A stretch of 18,984 nt of DNA, from NCBI GenBank assembly GCA_910587935.1, contig CAJUNP010000045.1, forward strand, positions 1 through 18,984, read 5' to 3'. The translations under genes and the position numbers were made by a program. Below are positions 14,016 to 18,984 of this stretch, piece after piece; the first letter of the stretch is position 1, and each line of letters starts with the position of its first letter. The notes below the pieces were generated by a model that searched no databases, was not told the origin of the DNA, and saw only the letters and a list, made by a program, of their open reading frames with translations. The DNA is from an uncultured Lachnospiraceae bacterium (lineage in GTDB: Bacteria; Bacillota; Clostridia; Lachnospirales; Lachnospiraceae).

Positions 14016-15839
14016 TTAAAGCTTAAATCTGCCGACAACCCGATCCAAATGCTCAACCTGCCCGCGCAGACGAATCGTATGTTCTTTGACTTCATTCAGA
14101 TTTTCATACTGGTTTTCCGCACTGGAACTGATCTCTGCCGTAACCTCATAATTATCGGAGGCCGCCCTGTCAATCCGTCCCATGCTTTCCTCTACCTGCT
14201 TCATTACGCCTGCAAGTTCTCCCAGTCCTTTCCGAATTTCTACGATCTCATCATTTACGGCGTGATTACCGTCCTGAATCTCCTGGAAACTCTTCTTGGT
14301 CCCTTCCGCCAGTTCATTTCCCTTCTCCAGCTGCTCCAGACCTTCCCGCATCTTATCTGTCATACGGACAACGCCTTTTTGTACTTGCATAATAATATCC
14401 GAAATCTTTCCTACGGACGCTTTTACATTCTCTGCGAGGCTGCGGATTTCCGATGCCACCACTGAAAATCCTTTCCCGGCCTCTCCCGCTCTTGCAGCTT
14501 CAATGGAAGCATTTAAGGATAGCAAATTCGTCTGTTCCGCAATCTGCGCGATGGAATTCAGGATGGTATTCATCTCACCCACGCTTCCGTGAAGCGCTTC
14601 CGCCACCTCGGAGGTTTCCTGCATAACGACATTAACCTGTTGCAACTGGTTTACATAATTCGTCATGCTTTCGTTACCATTACGCGCATTTTCCAGAGAA
14701 TTTTCAGACTTCTCGTTAATACGGTCCGCATTCTCCATAATTTTATCGGAAATGGTATTCATTTCTTCTACCTGTTCCATTGCGTAATCCGTTTCCTGAA
14801 TCTGCTGCTTCATCTCTTCAGTCATCTTCTGGGCCGTTTCGGATACCTTTTCGCTGTACTGCTCGTTTTCTTCAATCTTTTCATTAACCACTTTTACCGC
14901 GATATCAATGGCATCGCTGGCCTCATAGACATTGGTAAGAATTTCTTTCAGACTGCCGCTCATGTGATTAAAGGAAAGAGCCAGCGCTTTCATTTCATCC
15001 TCGCTGTTAACCTGGATATCGCCTCCGGTCAGGTCTCCGTTCGCAATCACGGCCAATTTCTTATTCAACAGTTTTACAGGGCCTACCACACTCTTTGTCA
15101 GAACAATCATCAAAACAAGGCTGAAAAGAAGCACCGCAACAAAAGCAATAATCATATTTGTTACCATACCGGAAAAATTCTTATCGATCCGTGCTTTGAT
15201 ACCCTGCCCGCGGTTTAATTCAAGCTCTACCAGATTATTGGCATAATCTTTAATATGGTCGGCTCCGTCGGTCATGGAAAAAATTGCCTGATTGCCTGCC
15301 GTAGAATAATTTTCTCCGCAGGCTTCTTTCATCTGCTGGAAGTAATTCAGGTAATTCTCAACGGCTTTCTGCATGGTAGCCAAAGCTTTCCGGTTCGGCT
15401 CATAAGCCTTATCGTCCTCAATACTTTCGCCGACTTTTGTAAGAATACCCTGGAACTCCAAAATCAACTGTTCCTCGCCGGATTCTTCTATATTATTTTG
15501 CCGGATTGCATTTGCCGACAGTCTGGCCGGCTGTTCAATCATTTCGCTTTTTACACGGATAATTTCGTTAACATTTGTCAGCAGTTCACCGTACTGACTG
15601 TTTATACTAATACTTCTTTCAAGAAGTATCAACATCATTATTAACATGGCCGCTACAATCACGGAAAACAGAAGAACGATTCTTTTGCCCACGCTGTTAA
15701 GCAGCAGTTTGTTAATAAACTTCGGCATATGCAGCTTTGAGGCCTTTTTTGCTTTCTCTGTACGACCTGCTGCTTTGACCTTAGTTCTCTTCATTTTGGG
15801 TTCTTTTTCTTTTCCTGCGTTAGCATCCTTTTTTTTCAT
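14016..15839 (-). CDS. Methyl-accepting chemotaxis protein
   Basis: 607 residues. A long Lys/Arg-rich cytosolic N-terminus (about 1-50) precedes TM1 (about 54-75). A four-helix-like external sensor domain (about 76-223) follows, then TM2 (about 224-248), HAMP (about 249-301) and a helical signalling domain. The signalling hairpin tip IAQIAEQTNLLSLNASIEAARAGEAGKGF (about 430-458) binds CheA/CheW and is intact. The start is the ATG at 15839 because GGGAGGG lies 7 bases before it; an upstream ATG at 15854 has no RBS. No che or flagellar genes are nearby, so it is an orphan receptor. The ligand is unknown; the sensor region is not a recognisable Cache or PAS domain by eye. A TATAAT (15873-15868) upstream may be its -10 box. 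Confidence 0.93.
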   Translation of the reverse strand: MKKKDANAGKEKEPKMKRTKVKAAGRTEKAKKASKLHMPKFINKLLLNSVGKRIVLLFSVIVAAMLIMMLILLERSISINSQYGELLTNVNEIIRVKSEMIEQPARLSANAIRQNNIEESGEEQLILEFQGILTKVGESIEDDKAYEPNRKALATMQKAVENYLNYFQQMKEACGENYSTAGNQAIFSMTDGADHIKDYANNLVELELNRGQGIKARIDKNFSGMVTNMIIAFVAVLLFSLVLMIVLTKSVVGPVKLLNKKLAVIANGDLTGGDIQVNSEDEMKALALSFNHMSGSLKEILTNVYEASDAIDIAVKVVNEKIEENEQYSEKVSETAQKMTEEMKQQIQETDYAMEQVEEMNTISDKIMENADRINEKSENSLENARNGNESMTNYVNQLQQVNVVMQETSEVAEALHGSVGEMNTILNSIAQIAEQTNLLSLNASIEAARAGEAGKGFSVVASEIRSLAENVKASVGKISDIIMQVQKGVVRMTDKMREGLEQLEKGNELAEGTKKSFQEIQDGNHAVNDEIVEIRKGLGELAGVMKQVEESMGRIDRAASDNYEVTAEISSSAENQYENLNEVKEHTIRLRGQVEHLDRVVGRFKL

Positions 15840-15931
15840 GCCGTACCCTCCCATCGTTAGTGTTTATATTATACAAAACATTTTGATACAATACGGTGGT
15901 CCAAATTACAGAAAGGTTTCCTTTTTTTATC

Positions 15932-16594
15932 TCAAATCTCCTTTTTTCCTTCATTCAGCAGTTTAACAGTACGGCTTGTTCCCAGCCTTTCGGCTCCCAA
16001 TTCCAAAAACTCCTGCGCGTCTTTCAGAGAAGAGATACCGCCTGCCGCTTTAATTTTAACGCGTTCTCCTACGCACTCCGCAAACAGCCGTATGTCCTCC
16101 GGCGTCGCCCCCGCCGTTGAAAACCCTGTAGAGGTCTTAATATAATCCGCTCCCGCGCGGGTTACCGCCCCACATAGTTCCCGTTTCTCCTCCTCCGTCA
16201 ACAGGCAGGTCTCAATAATCACCTTCAGAACCAGGGGGCCGCATACGGACTTTATGCTTCGTATTTCTTCCTCCACAAGCGAAAAGGCTTTCTCCTTCAC
16301 CCATCCGATGTTAATTACCATATCGATCTCTTCCGCTCCGTTCCGGATCGCATCCTGTGTCTCAAACCGCTTTACGGCTGTCGTCTGATATCCGTTTGGA
16401 AAACCGATTACCGTACAGACCGGAAGTCTTCCACCCAGGTACTCTGCCGCCCGCTTCACATAAGAAGGCGGAATACAGACAGACGCCGTATGATATTGCA
16501 GAGCTTCGTCGCATAACTGCCGTATTTCCTCCCATACCGCTTCCTGCCGAAGCAAAGTATGGTCTACTTTACCTGCAATTCTATTCATATCCAT
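15932..16594 (-). CDS. deoC: Deoxyribose-phosphate aldolase
   Basis: 220 residues. It splits 2-deoxyribose-5-phosphate into acetaldehyde and glyceraldehyde-3-phosphate in deoxynucleoside breakdown. The Schiff-base lysine K153 lies in YIKTSTGF; D91 (EIDMVINIG) and K182 (KIKAAGG) complete the catalytic triad. The N-terminal DHTLL and the KVIIETCLL strand are typical of the family. The length is standard. ATG at 16594 with GGGGGA upstream. Other deo genes (deoA, deoB, pdp) are absent nearby, so it stands alone between the CarD gene with its terminator and the chemotaxis receptor gene. A TATAAT at 16632-16627 could be its -10 box, but no -35 is clear. Confidence 0.95.
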   Translation of the reverse strand: MDMNRIAGKVDHTLLRQEAVWEEIRQLCDEALQYHTASVCIPPSYVKRAAEYLGGRLPVCTVIGFPNGYQTTAVKRFETQDAIRNGAEEIDMVINIGWVKEKAFSLVEEEIRSIKSVCGPLVLKVIIETCLLTEEEKRELCGAVTRAGADYIKTSTGFSTAGATPEDIRLFAECVGERVKIKAAGGISSLKDAQEFLELGAERLGTSRTVKLLNEGKKEI

Positions 16595-16636
16595 TGCCGT
16601 TCCCCCGTTTCCTTTTTATTATTTATATTATAAATT

Positions 16637-16673
16637 AAAATACAGCTTCGGGAAATACCCAAAGCTGTATTTT
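16637..16673 (-). terminator. Intrinsic terminator of the carD gene
   Basis: A long stem, AAAATACAGCTT pairing with AAGCTGTATTTT plus an inner GGG/CCC and one T-G wobble (16 pairs), with a 5-base loop. It begins at the carD stop codon (16674) and separates carD from deoC. The A/T-flanked arms would work in either direction, but only minus-strand genes are present. Confidence 0.8.
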
Positions 16674-17171
16674 TCATTTTAAATGGTCCGTAATATACTG
16701 TTCCAATTGTTCTTTTGGAATTTTTAAGGCCAGCGACAATTCCGAATAAAGGTTGTCCTCCGCAATGCGAAAATACCGTTCGTCCGTTACGGTTATCTTT
16801 TTGCCCTGAGCGAGACGTTTCTGAATTCTTACACGAAGCGTTTTAATAATCCGCACCCAGTCTTTACATTCGCAGGTGCGCATACATTCTTTGTACTTTT
16901 CTTCGCGGAGTTTATCGTCCTCTACCCGAATCTCCTGAATATCCGGAATCTTCTGAATTAATTCTTCCGCTTCCTGTCCGGTAATTACTCTGCGCATAAT
17001 CGTTTTATCACTGTCTACCGGTACAAAAATCTTGCTTTCTCTCTTCCCGCTGGGACACAGTACATAATAAAGCCTGTTTTTTGCCGCTCCATCCATATTC
17101 AGCGTAGTGACGTCCCTCACCTCGCATATCCCTTTGCTCCCATAAACGACATACTCTCCCTTGTCAAACAT
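16674..17171 (-). CDS. CarD/CdnL-family transcription regulator
   Basis: 165 residues. The N-terminal CarD_CdnL_TRCF beta domain (about 1-65) has the F-x-x-G-E-Y-V-V-Y-G-S-K-G-I-C-E-V signature, followed by KIFVPVDS. This domain contacts RNA polymerase beta in Mfd and CarD. The C-terminal helical part (about 70-165) would bind promoter DNA near the upstream -10 edge and stabilise open complexes. The length matches the family. The start is the ATG at 17171 with AGAAGG 6-7 bases upstream; a TTG two codons earlier is possible. An extended -10 (TGGTAAAAT, 17234-17226) is its likely promoter. It has its own terminator, so it appears monocistronic. Confidence 0.9.
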   Translation of the reverse strand: MFDKGEYVVYGSKGICEVRDVTTLNMDGAAKNRLYYVLCPSGKRESKIFVPVDSDKTIMRRVITGQEAEELIQKIPDIQEIRVEDDKLREEKYKECMRTCECKDWVRIIKTLRVRIQKRLAQGKKITVTDERYFRIAEDNLYSELSLALKIPKEQLEQYITDHLK

Positions 17172-17225
17172 AACCAACCTTCTTTCTGAAAATCCGACGT
17201 CCTCCTGTTTCTGTGTTATACCTTT

Positions 17226-17234
17226 ATTTTACCA
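17226..17234 (-). promoter_or_regulatory. Extended -10 promoter of carD
   Basis: Minus-strand TGGTAAAAT, about 55 bases before the chosen ATG, with no clear -35. The 145 bases between the GH17-like stop and the carD start hold this, a spare AGGAGG (17208-17203 area) with no start codon after it, and nothing else I recognise. Confidence 0.4.
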
Positions 17235-17322
17235 GAAAAAATGGGGGATTACTAATGTTTTTCAGAAATCTTCATGTTTTTGGTGGTTTTTACTGTAAAT
17301 ACTCCCGGAGGTATGTACATTT

Positions 17323-18210
17323 TCACCATTTCTTTGTCCGGTCCAGATAATACAATCCCCAGTTGCACTCGGATTTTTCCGGTGTGCTTCCCTTCCAGGG
17401 TTCGTCAAAAGCCTCGAAAATAAAACCGATAATCTGGTCCTGGTCAAGCCATTCGTTCAATTCCGTAATATACCTCTTTTGATTCTCCACACATGCCTGT
17501 CCCGGCGCCATAACACTGTTTGTCTTCGTTGTCCAGCCGACCTCCGTAAAAAGAATCTGCTTATCCGGAAAGAGCTCTTTAACAGTCCGGTAATGCTTCT
17601 TATTCAATTCCACTGCCACATCTACCGTATCTCCATAGTGAAGCGGATAACTGTGAACACTGATAAAATCAAGATAATCGCCTAATTCCTTCAAATGCGG
17701 CCATTCAAAAACGCCTTCACAGAAGGTTACCGGTTTGTTCAAAGCCCCTTTAAACTTTTTCGCATGTTCCAGCAGACGTTCCGGCCTTACCGTATGCGCC
17801 CCCCAGACAGGCGTATTCTCATTTCCCACGGATACTGCCGCCACTTCTTCATCAAATTCTTTTACCAGTTCAATCAGCTTTTCCGCTTCCGCATCGTTAC
17901 GTTCCCGATTCTTATCAAGCTCTTCCTGAGAAAAATTTTGTTTTACAAAAGGACACTGCGGATTATTCTCCTCCGGATCGGAATCAATACCGATCATGCA
18001 CTTTAAAGGCAGCTTCTTCTCCCGGATAATTTCCAGGGCTCTCCTTGCGTGAAGATTCGGGTCATACATCCGGATATACCGATACCCGTCCTTTACCAGA
18101 ATATCCAAATCCTCTGCGATCTGTTCCCTGGACGGAGCTTCCGTTTTGGGGCTCTGCCCCTGTCTGTAGCCTGAATAACAAATTGCTTTTCCATATTTTA
18201 AAACATCCAT
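17323..18210 (-). CDS. GH17-like glycosyl hydrolase (beta-1,3-glucanase fold), no signal peptide
   Basis: 295 residues resembling the bacterial/fungal glycoside hydrolase 17 group (exo-beta-1,3-glucanase, Scw11 type). The acid/base glutamate E131 sits in SVGNEN at the end of strand 4 and the nucleophile E223 in FTEVGW at the end of strand 7, with YIRMYD near the N-terminus and DFISVHSYP in between. Together these cover the TIM-barrel order. No signal peptide or membrane anchor is present, so it would act in the cytosol. The start is the ATG at 18210 because GGAGG precedes it; an upstream ATG at 18228 would place that RBS inside the gene. It follows rubrerythrin by 30 bases with no terminator between. 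The substrate is inferred only from the family. Confidence 0.8.
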   Translation of the reverse strand: MDVLKYGKAICYSGYRQGQSPKTEAPSREQIAEDLDILVKDGYRYIRMYDPNLHARRALEIIREKKLPLKCMIGIDSDPEENNPQCPFVKQNFSQEELDKNRERNDAEAEKLIELVKEFDEEVAAVSVGNENTPVWGAHTVRPERLLEHAKKFKGALNKPVTFCEGVFEWPHLKELGDYLDFISVHSYPLHYGDTVDVAVELNKKHYRTVKELFPDKQILFTEVGWTTKTNSVMAPGQACVENQKRYITELNEWLDQDQIIGFIFEAFDEPWKGSTPEKSECNWGLYYLDRTKKW

Positions 18211-18240
18211 ATGATACCTCCATGCCAACCTACTGAAGAA

Positions 18241-18777
18241 TTAATAATTTTGTGCCTGTACCTCAAAATAGCTCTGAGGATGATTACATGTGGGACACAC
18301 TTCCGGAGCGTTCATGCCAACTACGATATGTCCGCAGTTACGACATTCCCACACCTTTACTTCACTTTTGGCAAAGACTTCCGCCGTTTCTATATTTTTC
18401 AGAAGCGCACGGTATCTCTCTTCATGATGTTTTTCAATGGCTCCCACCAGACGGAACTTCTCAGCCAGTTCAGGAAATCCTTCACTTTCGGCAGTTTTGG
18501 CAAACTCTTCATACATATCTGTCCACTCATAATTTTCGCCGTCTGCCGCGGCCGCCAGATTCTCTTTGGTGCTTCCGATTCCTTTAAGCTCTTTAAGCCA
18601 CATTTTAGCATGTTCTTTTTCATTGTCCGCCGTCTTTAGAAACAAAGAAGAAATCTGCTCATAACCTTCCTTTTTTGCAACGGAAGCGAAATATGTATAC
18701 TTATTCCGCGCCTGTGATTCCCCGGCAAACGCCGCCTCAAGATTTTTTTCTGTTTGTGTGCCTGCATATTTGCTCAT
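18241..18777 (-). CDS. rbr: Rubrerythrin
   Basis: 178 residues. Non-haem diiron peroxidase that reduces H2O2 with electrons from rubredoxin or NADH-linked proteins in anaerobes. The N-terminal ferritin-like four-helix domain (about 1-135) shows ligands E20 and the pairs E53-x-x-H56 and E115-x-x-H118. The C-terminal rubredoxin-like domain has the iron-binding cysteines C145-x-x-C148 and C161-x-x-C164. The length and domain order are standard for classical (not reverse) rubrerythrin. AAAGGAGA precedes the ATG. The promoter holds a perfect dyad (18832-18850) in its spacer, so repression is likely. The GH17-like gene follows. Confidence 0.96.
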   Translation of the reverse strand: MSKYAGTQTEKNLEAAFAGESQARNKYTYFASVAKKEGYEQISSLFLKTADNEKEHAKMWLKELKGIGSTKENLAAAADGENYEWTDMYEEFAKTAESEGFPELAEKFRLVGAIEKHHEERYRALLKNIETAEVFAKSEVKVWECRNCGHIVVGMNAPEVCPTCNHPQSYFEVQAQNY

Positions 18778-18826
18778 GATTGGCTTTCTCCTTTTTTGAT
18801 TTAGTAATTCAGATCATTGTTTTCTA

Positions 18827-18855
18827 ATCATATCACAATAACATTGTGATTTCCA
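18827..18855 (-). promoter_or_regulatory. Promoter of rbr
   Basis: On the minus strand TGGAAA (18855-18850), 17 bp, TATGAT (18832-18827). The -10 fits 5/6 and the -35 fits 4/6. The leader is about 45 bases. Confidence 0.55.
18832..18850. promoter_or_regulatory. Perfect 8-bp inverted repeat, candidate operator of rbr
   Basis: ATCACAAT-AAC-ATTGTGAT is fully symmetrical apart from the 3-base centre. The inner 17 bases exactly fill the -35/-10 spacer. It is not a PerR/Fur box (which has a 1-base centre and TTATAAT halves) and has the opposite order of a CRP/FNR site (TGTGA-N6-TCACA). The repressor is unknown. The 135 bases to the window end contain an AGGAGG (18920-18910 area, minus) with no start codon at a usable distance and no gene I can support. 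Confidence 0.6.
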
Positions 18856-18984
18856 TACCCATCTTTACTCTATAATTTTACAAATCATACTGCATAAACA
18901 GGTATTGGTTTTTCCTCCTTTCTTCCTTTATAACTTCTCGGAATCTTCAGCCCTTATTTCATGGGGCTTTCAGAACCTATTTTT

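Noticed and set aside
18900..18935. AGGAGG on the minus strand upstream of rbr, suggesting a leader peptide
   Set aside because: The nearest ATG is about 18 bases away and the frame ends quickly, so I do not call a gene.

Overview
The window looks like chromosome of a spore-forming, anaerobic Firmicute, most likely Clostridia and probably Lachnospiraceae. The evidence is a T-box leader in front of tyrS, consensus TTGACA-17-TATAAT promoters, AGGAGG-type ribosome binding sites, a CarD regulator, rubrerythrin and a clostridial-type bifunctional homocysteine methyltransferase/MTHFR. This assignment is by pattern only; I could not search. No phage, insertion sequence or CRISPR array is visible, and most genes are housekeeping and lie on the minus strand.

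Layout, left to right. 1-3443 (minus): an operon rlmL-like rRNA methyltransferase > cell-wall amidase > XTP/dITP diphosphatase > YfcE-type phosphodiesterase, followed by a separately promoted tRNA-Pro cut by the window edge. 3550-3819 (minus): a 47-codon gene whose product is 53% asparagine, with its own promoter of forespore sigma-G type, a perfect Shine-Dalgarno and its own terminator. 4016-5999 (minus): cardiolipin synthase and a HAAS-type small membrane protein. 6073-6966 (plus): a MerR regulator. 6968-8660 (minus): tyrS under a tyrosine T-box riboswitch. 8731-8898 (plus): tRNA-Arg(ACG) with its own promoter and terminator. 8925-12068 (minus): an ABC ATPase and its FtsX-like permease. 12111-13929 (minus): the YitJ-type Met/folate enzyme. 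14016-15839 (minus): a chemotaxis receptor. 15932-17171 (minus): deoxyribose-phosphate aldolase and a CarD regulator. 17323-18855 (minus): rubrerythrin and a cytoplasmic GH17-like protein.

The functions are mixed: translation (tRNAs, TyrRS, rRNA methylation), nucleotide pool cleaning and salvage (RdgB, DeoC), envelope (Cls, amidase, ABC exporter), one-carbon metabolism and oxidative-stress defence. The strongest candidate for something undescribed is the Asn-rich mini-gene at 3611-3754. Its promoter matches the sigma-G consensus at both boxes with 18-bp spacing, which makes it a candidate spore-core protein. Other points worth attention are an amidase with its catalytic glutamate replaced by lysine, an intrinsic terminator for tyrS buried antisense inside merR, and a perfect dyad filling the 17-bp promoter spacer of rubrerythrin.
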